Shown here: positions 54,701 to 63,300 of the stretch, piece after piece
Layout of the letters: every line of letters begins with the position of its first letter
How positions within the stretch are numbered: the first letter of the stretch is position 1
Source of the DNA: Pseudomonas asiatica
GTDB taxonomy: Bacteria > Pseudomonadota > Gammaproteobacteria > Pseudomonadales > Pseudomonadaceae
DNA: 64,000 bases
Assembly: GCF_040214835.1 (NCBI RefSeq)
Contig: NZ_CP157874.1
Span: forward strand, 4,282,001 to 4,346,000
Direction of reading: 5' to 3'
Program-made: the position numbers and the translations under genes
Notes under the pieces: generated by a model
Database searches by the model: none
What the model was told of the DNA's origin: nothing
What the model saw: the letters and a program-made list of their open reading frames with translations, nothing else

Positions 54701-57356
54701 GGCTGTCGAACGGGTTCGGCACGAAGCGCTCGGCGGTCAGCCCCGGGCGCCCGTGATATCCCCGCGCCAGGCCAGCCTGGCCGATCACCAGCTCGCCGTG
54801 GCTGCCTGGGGCCACCGGGTTCAGCGCGGCATCCAGCAGGTACCACGACAGGTCCGGGATCACCTCGCCGATCGGGCTGCTCGCGCCCTTGGCCAGGTCG
54901 GCCTGGGTGATCGGCCGGTAGGTCACGTGCACCGTGGTTTCGGTGATGCCGTACATATTGATCAGCCGTGGCTGCTGGTCGCCGAACACCTCGAACCAGG
55001 GTTCGAGGCTGCTCACGTCCAGCGCTTCGCCGCCGAACACCACATGCCGCAAGGCCAGGCCCTGCCCCTGCCGCGCTGCCGCGCAGGCTACCGGGATCAA
55101 CTGGCGGAACGCCGACGGCGTCTGGTTCAGCACCGTCACCTGCTCGCGCTGCAGCAGCGCATGGAAGTCCTCGGTGGAACGCGCCACATCCTTGGCCACC
55201 ATCACCGCCCGGCCGCCATACAACAGCGCGCCGAACAGCTCCCATACCGAGAAGTCGAAGGCGTAGGAGTGGAACACCGTCCACACGTCACTGGCATCGA
55301 AACGGAACCAGTCCTGGGTCGCCGCGAACAGCCGGACCACGTTCTGGTGCGGCAGCAGCGTACCCTTGGGCTTGCCGGTGGAGCCGGAGGTGTAGATCAC
55401 GTAGGCCAGGTTCTGCGGGGCTACTTCGATATTCGGGTTGGCATCGCTGTAGCCGGTCAGGTCTTCGACATCCAGATCCAGGCTGTGCAGGCCAACCGGG
55501 ATCGGCAGGGCTTCACGCAGGTGCGACTGGGTCAGCAGCAAGGCAATGCCACTGTCGGCGAACATGTAGCTGAGGCGGTCTTCCGGGTACTCCGGATCCA
55601 GCGGCACATAGGCACCACCGGCCTTGAGAATGCCCAGCAGGCCGACCACCATGTCCAGGCTGCGCTCCATGGCGATGCCTACCAGCACATCAGGGCCGAC
55701 ACCTCGCTCGATCAGCTTGTGCGCCAACTGGTTGGCCCGGCGGTTCAGCTCGCCGTAGCTCAGGGTCTGCTCGCCGAAGGTGACTGCCGGGGCTTCGGGG
55801 GCGGTGGCCACCTGGGCCTCGATCAGCTCATGAATGGTTCGCTCATCCGGGAAGGCGACGGTGTTGCGGTTCCAGTCACACAGCACGGCCTGCTGCTCGT
55901 CCTCGCCCAGCAACGGCAGCTCGCTGATGCGCTGGCCCGGTTGGCGCACGATGGCTTCCAGCAGGTTGAGCCAATGCCGCGCCATGCGCTCGATGGTGCT
56001 GGTGTCGAACAGGTCGGTGGCATAGGTCAGCGAAGCACCGATGCCCTTTTCATGCTCGGAGGTGTCCAAAGCCAGGTCGAACTTGGCGGTCTGGTTGTCC
56101 CAGGCCAACTCCTCCATCTCCAGCCCCGCTATACGTCGGGGCTCGCCCTTGGCCTGGGTCTGGTGGTTGTACAACACCTGGAACAGCGGATTGTGGCTCA
56201 GGTTGCGCTCCGGCTGCAGCGCATCGACCAGCTGCTCGAACGGCAGGTCCTGGTGGGCCTGGGCACCCAGGGCACGTTGCCTGACATGTTGCAGCAGCTC
56301 GCTGAACGTCAGTTGCACATCGAACTCGGCACGCAGCACCTGGGTGTTGACGAAGAAGCCGATCAAGCGCTCGGTCTCGACCCGGTTACGGTTGGCAATC
56401 GGTACCCCAACGCGGATATCAGCCTGGCCCGAGTAGCGATGCAGCAGGGTCTGGAAGCTGGCCAGCAGCAGCATGAACGGCGTCACGCCCTGCTGCTGGG
56501 CAACCCGTTTCAGGTTGGTGGCCAGCGCATCGCCCAGCACGATCGGCAACCGTGCCCCTCTGTGGCTCGGCATGGCCGGGCGCGGATGGTCCAGCGGCAG
56601 CTCCAGCACCGGTTGCTCATCGCCCAACTGTTCGGTCCAGTAGGCCAGTTGCCGTGCCTGCTCGCCGGCTTCCATCCAGCTACGCTGCCAAATGGCATAG
56701 TCGGCATACTGGATCGGCAGGGCCGGCAGTTGCGTTACCTGGCCCTGGCTGAAACCTTGATAGAACTGCACCAGCTCATTGACCATCACCGGCATCGACC
56801 AGCCGTCGGCGACGATATGGTGCAGGGTCAGCACCAGCACGTGCTGGTCCGCCGCCAGGCGCAGCAGCCGGGCCCGCAACAGCGGCCCCTGCTCCAGGTC
56901 GAACGGTTGCCCTGCTTCGGTCTCGACCCAGGCCCGCACAGCGGCCTCGTCGGCGTTTGCCTGCTCTTCGATGACCAGCTCGAACGGCACTTGAGCATGA
57001 ATGACCTGCACCGCCTGCTCACCGTCGCGACGGAACGTGGTACGCAGCGTTTCATGTCGCTCGATCAAGGCCGCAAAGGCCAGTTGCAGAGCTGTGGTAT
57101 CCAGATTCCCCTTGAATTTCAAGGCAGCCGGGATGTTGTAGGTGGCACTGGCAGGCTCCCATTGCCACAGGAACCACTGCCGTTGCTGGGCGTATGAAAG
57201 CGCCGGCAACGGATGCTCGCCGCGCACCTCGGGGATCGGCAACTGGGCCAGGCTCATGCCCTTCGCCGCCAGTTTCTCGAGGAAGAGTTTGCGCTGTGGC
57301 AGCGGCAGGCCGATGAAGCGCTGCACCAGGGCCATGTTTCTGTTATCCGTTTGCAT
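48738..57356 (-). CDS. Non-ribosomal peptide synthetase, terminal: C-A-T-E-C-A-T-TE
   Basis: 2872 residues from the ATG at 57356; the first 45 residues look like a docking segment (ALVQRFIGLPLPQRKLFLEK). Domains in order: C (HHIVADGWS, about residue 177); A (SGSTGKPKG, about 655; pocket D-F-W-N-V-G-M-V-H, threonine-like); T (GGDS, about 1060); E (HHLAVDGVS, about 1240); C (HHILMDGWS, about 1708, downstream of E so a D-to-L type); A (SGSTGKPKG, about 2172; pocket D-G-E-C-C-G-G-V-T, like hydroxyornithine codes I remember); T (GGDS, about 2560); TE (GWSLGG, about 2690; His in HYDIL). The product should end in D-(allo-)Thr then hydroxyornithine. The gene starts one base after the stop of the preceding NRPS gene. 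Pyoverdine-type assignment rests on the pocket codes and the adjacent FpvA receptor. Confidence 0.93.
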   Translation of the reverse strand: MQTDNRNMALVQRFIGLPLPQRKLFLEKLAAKGMSLAQLPIPEVRGEHPLPALSYAQQRQWFLWQWEPASATYNIPAALKFKGNLDTTALQLAFAALIERHETLRTTFRRDGEQAVQVIHAQVPFELVIEEQANADEAAVRAWVETEAGQPFDLEQGPLLRARLLRLAADQHVLVLTLHHIVADGWSMPVMVNELVQFYQGFSQGQVTQLPALPIQYADYAIWQRSWMEAGEQARQLAYWTEQLGDEQPVLELPLDHPRPAMPSHRGARLPIVLGDALATNLKRVAQQQGVTPFMLLLASFQTLLHRYSGQADIRVGVPIANRNRVETERLIGFFVNTQVLRAEFDVQLTFSELLQHVRQRALGAQAHQDLPFEQLVDALQPERNLSHNPLFQVLYNHQTQAKGEPRRIAGLEMEELAWDNQTAKFDLALDTSEHEKGIGASLTYATDLFDTSTIERMARHWLNLLEAIVRQPGQRISELPLLGEDEQQAVLCDWNRNTVAFPDERTIHELIEAQVATAPEAPAVTFGEQTLSYGELNRRANQLAHKLIERGVGPDVLVGIAMERSLDMVVGLLGILKAGGAYVPLDPEYPEDRLSYMFADSGIALLLTQSHLREALPIPVGLHSLDLDVEDLTGYSDANPNIEVAPQNLAYVIYTSGSTGKPKGTLLPHQNVVRLFAATQDWFRFDASDVWTVFHSYAFDFSVWELFGALLYGGRAVMVAKDVARSTEDFHALLQREQVTVLNQTPSAFRQLIPVACAAARQGQGLALRHVVFGGEALDVSSLEPWFEVFGDQQPRLINMYGITETTVHVTYRPITQADLAKGASSPIGEVIPDLSWYLLDAALNPVAPGSHGELVIGQAGLARGYHGRPGLTAERFVPNPFDSQGGRLYRSGDLARYGGAGVVEYLGRIDHQVKIRGFRIELGEIEARLQAQASVAQGVVLAQDGPGGKQLVGYVVPADAAVMASTEGQAAEREALRTALKASLPDYMVPAHLLFLAKLPLTANGKLDRRALPQPDASLLQAEYVAPQSELEQQIAAIWADVLKLERVGLGDNFFELGGDSIVSLQLVGKARQAGVQFTPKQLFQHQTVQGLATVARRVVEGIGEQGPITGSTPLTPIQQWFFEADIGERGHWNQSILLTPSEPLQADRLHDALLALVAHHDALRLGFEQQAGAWQAEYKPQQQARILWEHACADEEALSALADQAQRSLNLQQGLLVRALLASLPDGSQRLLLVIHHLAVDGVSWRLLLEDLQQAYQALGNRQPVQLPAKTSAYKTWAQHLQAYAQSEALQAELAYWQAQLQGTSDHLPCANAQGGNQQQHAASVSTRLGREATRQLLHDAPAAYRTQINDLLLTSLARVIARWTERPEVLVRLEGHGREDLFDDIDLSRTVGWFTSMYPVKLSPLGGIAESIKAVKEQLRAVPNKGLGYGALKYMGPAGAREALAALPQGEIVFNYLGQFDGSFDEQSGLFAPAREYGGAAKPADAPLGSQIALNGQVYGGELKLGWTFSAQRYDTAVMQKLADDYAAELGALIAHCCEPGNRGVTPSDFPLAALRQQQLDELPAVARQVADIYPLSPMQQGMLFHSLQGPEGALYINQTSVEVKGLEIERFVAAWQQVIDCHDILRSAFWSAPHLAEPLQLVYRKVELPVVVHDWRDRSVSAQMLQALAEADAAQGLDLSVAPLMRLTLVRLDDERLHLLWTRHHILMDGWSTSRLLGEVLQTYHGHPARAPAGRFGDYIRWLAGQPKAALEQFWRGKLQELESPTWLADSLAARPAADLQGHAALYLRWDASRTRQLREQAQRLRITPNTLIQATWLLLLQRYTGQATVCFGATVAGRPAGLRGADEMLGLFINTLPVVQTPQPQQRIVDWLQQLQACNLELRDHEHAALADVQRWAGQAGQALFDSIVVFENYPVDERLQEGGGGSLQFGEVSNRDVTNYAMDLAVHLGETLSVEFLYLRNRFTEQATDSIRGSFERLLEGMLDNPHATVGSLDMLTPAQAQQAQARNGLQPCEQAMPRLAELIARHAQVRPEAIAVACGERQLSYAQLDERANRLAHHLIALGARPEVTVGIALERSVEVIVAFLAVMKTGAAYVPLDIDYPQDRLQWIVEDSAMHLLVTSSGLRQRFAGVEHCVELDLLAIASLPSDAPQVMVHDTNLAYLIYTSGSTGKPKGVAVSHGQIGMHCQAIARLYQMDESTRELLFMSFAFDGAQERWLSTLSSGGCLVVRGSQLWTAEQTWQVLHAERIDIACFPPAYLQQLAEFAQTRQEAAPPVRIYCFGGDAVPDALFELVKRTLRPQFLTNGYGPTETVVTPLLWKVSAQQSCQAVYAPIGERVGQRTLHVLDQSLNPVPDGVAGELYIGGEGVARGYHQRPSLTAERFVADPFAQGGRLYRTGDRVRRRADGVIDFIGRLDNQLKVRGFRIEPGEVEARLRNLADVRDAVVVAREGATGKQLVAYLVTGNGVTSATPLRDALRADLPDYMVPTQWVLLPAFPLTPNGKIDRNALPAPELAGRPVRVAPRDDTEKALAAIWQEVLEVDEVGVDDNFFELGGDSLRVLKMLSKVRARPDLSIELKLRDVMARPTIGELSGYTDADVALDPLLLLNSRVAGARPLFCLHAGFGTVFDYEPLARRLEGHCSVYGVQCRMLLDRNWQDDSLQAMAIDYAQYIRQKQPEGPYQLAGWSLGGTLAVLVAQELEAQGQQVSLLGLVDSFIPTGAPATPAADWSADLGSFLSVLLGLAKEQLVLPAIAAGSGVPLLERLIEEARSGLQVASAFASVESAELAHTFAVAMRLKALSERLPALPATRAAALCWWAGDHGQRFAVHGSGENHAVAAGHYDILKHPDVIEGLAARLVAEPVMG
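54170..57203 (-). repeat. Threonine C-A module copy A
   Basis: One of three near-identical module copies. It aligns with copy B at a constant offset of 3373 bases from the T-domain boundary to the start of the condensation domain. Its A-domain half is closest to copy C, while its C-domain half differs from both (for example LEMEELAWDNQTAKF against LEMSGLEWSTNTAKF). Confidence 0.88.
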
Positions 57357-57357
57357 T

Positions 57358-60300
57358 TCAGACTGCCTCAAGCTCGCTCATGAAGTCCTGGAGTTCATCC
57401 AGGTCTGCATCGCTATGGGTATTCAAGCCATTGATCATTGCTGCGTAGTCCTGCAGCGTTTGCGCCTGGAACAACAACGCCAGGGGCAGGCTCGTGCCAA
57501 GCTCGACCTGTAGCCGCGCCATGACCTGGGTAGCCAGCAAGGAGTGCCCACCCAGTTCGAAGAAGTTGTCGCCAAGGCCTACCCGCTCCAGCTTCAGCAC
57601 ATCGGCCCAGATCGCCGCGATCCGTTGCTCCAGTTCGCTTTGCGGCGCGAGGTACTCGCGCTGCAACTGGCTGGCATCCGGTTGCGGCAGGGCACTGCGG
57701 TCCAGCTTGCCGTTGGCGGTCAACGGCAATTTGGCCAGGAACAGCAGGTGGGCCGGCACCATGTAGTCCGGCAGGCTCGCCTTCAACGCAGTGCGCAGCG
57801 CCTCGCGCTCGGTAGCCTGGGCCTCGGTGCTGGCCATCACGGCCGCATCGGCAGGCACCACATAACCCACCAGCTGCTTGCCGCCCGGGCCGTCCTGGGC
57901 CAGTACCACGCCCTGGGCCACGCTGGCCTGCGCCTGCAGCCGCGCCTCGATTTCGCCCAGTTCGATACGAAAACCTCGAATCTTCACTTGATGGTCGATC
58001 CGCCCCAGGTACTCCACCACCCCCGCGCCGCCGTAGCGGGCCAGGTCGCCCGAGCGGTACAGGCGGCCACCCTGGCTGTCGAACGGGTTCGGCACGAAGC
58101 GCTCGGCGGTCAGCCCCGGGCGCCCGTGATACCCCCGCGCCAGGCCGGCCTGGCCGATCACCAGTTCGCCGTGGCTGCCCGGGGCCACCGGGTTCAGCGC
58201 GGCATCCAGCAGGTACCACGACAGGTCCGGGATCACCTCGCCGATCGGGCTGCTCGCGCCCCTGGCCAAGTCGGCCTGGGTGATCGGCCGGTAGGTCACG
58301 TGCACCGTGGTCTCGGTGATGCCGTACATGTTGATCAGCCGTGGCTGCTGGTCGCCGAATACCTCGAACCAGGGCTTGAGGCTGCTCACGTCCAGCGCCT
58401 CGCCGCCGAACACCACATGCCGCAGGGCCAGGCCCTGCCCCTGCCGGGCTGCCGCGCAGGCCACCGGGATCAACTGGCGGAACGCCGACGGCGTCTGGTT
58501 CAGCACCGTCACCTGCTCGCGCTGCAGCAGCGCATGGAAGTCCTCGGTGGAACGTGCCACGTCCTTGGCCACCATCACCGCCCGGCCGCCATACAACAGC
58601 GCGCCGAACAGCTCCCATACCGAGAAGTCGAAGGCGTAGGAGTGGAACACCGTCCACACGTCACTGGCATCGAAACGGAACCAGTCCTGGGTCGCCGCGA
58701 ACAGGCGGACCACGTTCTGGTGCGGCAGCAGCGTGCCCTTGGGCTTGCCGGTGGAGCCGGAGGTGTAGATCACGTAGGCCAGGTTCTGCGGGGCTACTTC
58801 GATATTCGGATTAGCGTCGCTGTAGCCGACCAGAGTTTGTTCATCCAGCTCCAGGCACTCGATAGCGGCCGGAATTGGCAGTGCCTCACGCAGATGTGCC
58901 TGGGTCAGCAATAAAGTGATGCCGCTATCAGCAAACATGTAGGCCAGACGGTCTTCCGGGTACTCCGGATCCAGCGGCACATAGGCACCACCGGCCTTGA
59001 GAATGCCCAGCAGGCCGACCACCATGTCCAGGCTGCGCTCCATGGCGATGCCTACCAGCACATCCGGGCCAACGCCGCGCTCGATGAGCTTGTGCGCCAG
59101 CTGGTTGGCCCGGCGGTTCAGCTCGCCGTAGCTCAAGGTCTGCTCGCCGAAGGTGACTGCCGGGGCTTCGGGGGCGGCGACCACCTGGGCCTCGATCAGC
59201 TCATGAATGCTGCGCTCATCCGGGAAGGCGACGGTGTTGCGGTTCCAGTCACGCAGCACCGCTCGCTGCTCGTCCTCGCCCAGCAATGGCAGCTCGCTGA
59301 TGCGCTGGCTCGGTTGGTGCACGATGGCTTCCAGCAGGTTGACCCAGTGCCGCGCCATGCGCTCGATGGTGCTGGCGTCGAACAGGTCGGTGGCATAGGT
59401 CAGCGAAGCCCCGATGCCCTTTTCATGCTCGAATGTATCCAGGGACAGGTCGAACTTGGCCGTATTCGTGCTCCACTCCAGGCCGGACATTTCCAGGCCC
59501 GGCAAGCGGTGCTGGCTGCCCTTGAGCTCGGTCTGGTGGTTGTACAGCACCTGGAACAACGGGTTGTGCCCAAGATTGCGCTCAGGCTGCAAGGCTTCGA
59601 CCAGTTGCTCGAATGGCAGGTCCTGGTGGGCCTGCGCGCCCAACGTGCGCTGGCGCACCTGTTGCAGCAGCTCGCCGAACGTCAGCTGCATATCGAACTC
59701 GGCACGCAGCACCTGGGTGTTGACGAAGAAACCGATCAGGCGCTCGGTCTCGACCCGGTTGCGGTTGGCCGTGGGCACACCAACACGGATGTCGGCCTGG
59801 CCCGAGTAGCGATGCAGCAAGGTCTGGAAGCTGGCCAGCAACAGCATGAACGGCGTCACGCCCTGCTGCTGGGCAACGCGCTTGAGGTTGGCCGCCAGCT
59901 CATTGCCCAACTCAATCGGCCACCGCGCGCCTTGGTGGCTCGGTACAGCCGGGCGCGGATGGTCCAACGGCAGCTCCAGCACCGGTTGCTCATCACCCAA
60001 CTGTTCGGTCCAGTAGGCCAGCTGCCGCGCCTGCTCACCGGCCTCCATCCAGTTGCGCTGCCACACGGCAAAGTCCGCGTACTGGATCGGCAAGGGCGGC
60101 AACTGCGGCACCTGGCCCTGGCTGTAGCCGGCATACAGTTGCACCAGTTCGTCGACCAGCAACGGCATCGACCAGCCGTCGGCGACGATATGGTGCAGGG
60201 TCAGCACCAATACATGCTGGTCCGCCGCCAGACGCAGCAGCAGGGCCCGCAGCAGCGGCCCCTGCTCCAAGTCGAACGGTTGCCCTGCTTCGGTCTCGAC

Positions 60301-63300
60301 CCCGGCCCGCACAGCGGCCTCGTCGGCATACGCCTGCTCCTCGACGACCAGCTCGAACGGCAGCTGGCCATGAATGACCTGCACCGCCTGCTCGCCGTCC
60401 AGGCGGAAGGTGGTGCGCAGGGTTTCGTGACGCTCGATCAAGGCGCCGAAGGCCTGTTGCAGGGCGGCGACATCCAGCGCCCCGGCCAGCTTCAGTGCGG
60501 CCGGAATGTTGTAGGTGGCACTGTGCGGTGCCCATTGCCACAAGAACCACTGCCGTTGCTGGGCATAGGAAAGCGCCAGCGGCTGCTCCCGGGAAACCCG
60601 CCCAATGACGCTGGAGCAAGCCTGCTCACCTTGCGCTGCAAGCCTGGCGAAGTCGGCCAGGCTCGACGTTTCGAACAGCGCGCGCAACTGCAGCTCCACG
60701 CCCAGGCTCTGACGTACCCGGGAGATCACCTGGACGGCGAGCAAGGAATGCCCACCCAGTTCGAAGAAGTTGTCGCCCAGGCCTACCCGCTCCAGTTTCA
60801 GCACATCGGCCCAGATCGCCGCGATCTGTTGTTCCAGTTCACTCTGCGGGGCCACATATTCCGCTTGCAGCAGGCTGGCGTCCGGTTGCGGCAATGCACG
60901 GCGGTCCAGCTTGCCGTTGGCGGTCAACGGCAGTTTGGCCAGGAACAGCAGGTGGGCCGGCACCATGTAGTCCGGCAGGCTCGCCTTCAACGCAGTGCGC
61001 AGCGCCTCGCGCTCGGCAGCCTGGGTCTCGGTGCTGGCCATCACGGCCGCATCGGCAGGCACCACATAACCCACCAGCTGCTTGCCGCCCGGGCCGTCCT
61101 GGGCCAGTACCACGCCCTGGGCCACGCTGGCTTGCGCCTGCAGCCGCGCCTCGATCTCGCCCAGTTCGATGCGAAAACCTCGAATCTTCACCTGATGGTC
61201 GATCCGCCCCAGGTACTCCACCACCCCCGCGCCGCCGTAGCGGGCCAGGTCGCCCGAGCGGTACAGGCGGCCACCCTGGCTGTCGAACGGGTTCGGCACG
61301 AAGCGCTCGGCGGTCAGCCCCGGGCGCCCGTGATACCCCCGCGCCAGGCCGGCCTGGCCGATCACCAGCTCGCCGTGGCTGCCTGGGGCCACCGGGTTCA
61401 GCGCGGCATCCAGCAGGTACCACGACAGGTCCGGGATCACCTCGCCGATCGGGCTGCTCGCGCCCTTGGCCAGGTCGGCCTGGGTGATCGGCCGGTAGGT
61501 CACGTGCACCGTGGTTTCGGTGATGCCGTACATATTGATCAGCCGTGGCTGCTGGTCGCCGAACACCTCGAACCAGGGTTCGAGGCTGCTCACGTCCAGC
61601 GCTTCGCCGCCGAACACCACATGTCGCAAGGCCAGGCCCTGCCCCTGGCGCGCTGCCGCGCAGGCCACCGGGATCAACTGGCGGAACGCCGACGGCGTCT
61701 GGTTCAGCACCGTTACCCGCTCGCGCTGCAGCAGCGCATGGAAGTCCTCGGTGGAACGTGCCACGTCCTTGGTCACCATCACCGCCCGGCCGCCATACAA
61801 CAGCGCGCCGAACAGCTCCCATACCGAGAAGTCGAAGGCATAGGAGTGGAACACCGTCCACACGTCACTGGCGTCGAAACGGAACCAGTCCTGGGTCGCC
61901 GCGAACAGCCGGACCACGTTCTGGTGCGGCAACAGCGTGCCCTTGGGCTTGCCGGTGGAGCCGGAGGTGTAGATCACGTAGGCCAGGTTCTGCGGGGCTA
62001 CGTCGATAGTCGGGTTGGCATCGCTGTAGCCGGTCAGGTCTTCGACATCCAGATCCAGGCTGTGCAGGCCAACCGGGATCGGCAGGGCTTCACGCAGGTG
62101 CGACTGGGTCAGCAGCAAGGCAATGCCACTGTCGGCGAACATGTAGCTGAGGCGGTCTTCCGGGTACTCCGGATCCAGCGGCACATAGGCACCACCGGCC
62201 TTGAGAATGCCCAGCAGGCCAACCACCATGTCCAGGCTGCGCTCCATGGCGATGCCAACCAGCACATCAGGGCCAACGCCGCGCTCGATCAGCTTGTGCG
62301 CCAGCTGGTTGGCCCGGCGGTTCAGTTCGCCGTAGCTCAGGGTCTGCTCGCCGAAGGTGGCTGCCGGGGCCTCGGGGGCGGTGGCCACCTGGGCCTCGAT
62401 CAGCTCATGAATGGTTCGCTCATCCGGGAAGGCGGCGGTATTGCGGTTCCAGTCACGCAGCACGGCCTGCTGCTCGTCCTCGCCCAGCAACGGCAGCTCG
62501 CTGATGCGTTGCCCGGGCTGGCGCACGATGGCTGCGAGCAGGTTGACCCAATGCCGCGCCATGCGCTCGATGGTGCTGGCGTCGAACAGGTCGGTGGCAT
62601 AGGTCAGCGAAGCCCCGATGCCCTTTTCGTGCTCGAATGTATCCAGGGACAGGTCGAACTTGGCCGTATTCGTGCTCCACTCCAAGCCCGACATTTCCAG
62701 GCCCGGCAAGCGGTGCTGGCTGCCCTTGAGCTCGGTCTGGTGGTTGTACAGCACCTGGAACAACGGGTTGTGCCCAAGGTTGCGCTCAGGCTGCAAGGCT
62801 TCGACCAGTTGCTCGAATGGCAGGTCCTGGTGGGCCTGCGCGCCCAACGTGCGCTGGCGCACCTGTTGCAGCAGCTCGCCGAACGTCAGCTGCACATCGA
62901 ACTCAGCACGCAGCACCTGGGTGTTGACGAAGAAGCCGATCAGGCGCTCGGTCTCGACCCGGTTGCGGTTGGCCGTGGGCACACCAACACGGATGTCGGC
63001 CTGGCCCGAGTAGCGATGCAGCAAGGTCTGGAAGCTGGCCAGCAACAGCATGAACGGCGTCACGCCCTGCTGCTGGGCAACGCGCTTGAGGTTGGCCGCC
63101 AGCTCATTGCCCAACTCAATCGGCCACCGCGCGCCTTGGTGGCTCGGTACAGCCGGGCGCGGATGGTCCAACGGCAGCTCCAGCACCGGTTGCTCATCAC
63201 CCAACTGTTCGGTCCAGTAGGCCAGCTGCCGCGCCTGCTCACCGGCCTCCATCCAGTTGCGCTGCCACACGGCAAAGTCCGCGTACTGGATCGGCAAGGG

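Noticed and set aside
52248..57197. Open frame of 1649 codons on the plus strand, antisense to the terminal NRPS
   Set aside because: It mirrors the codon pattern of the NRPS gene; the residues are low-complexity Gln, His, Arg and Val with no domain. Long antisense frames are common in such GC-rich genes.
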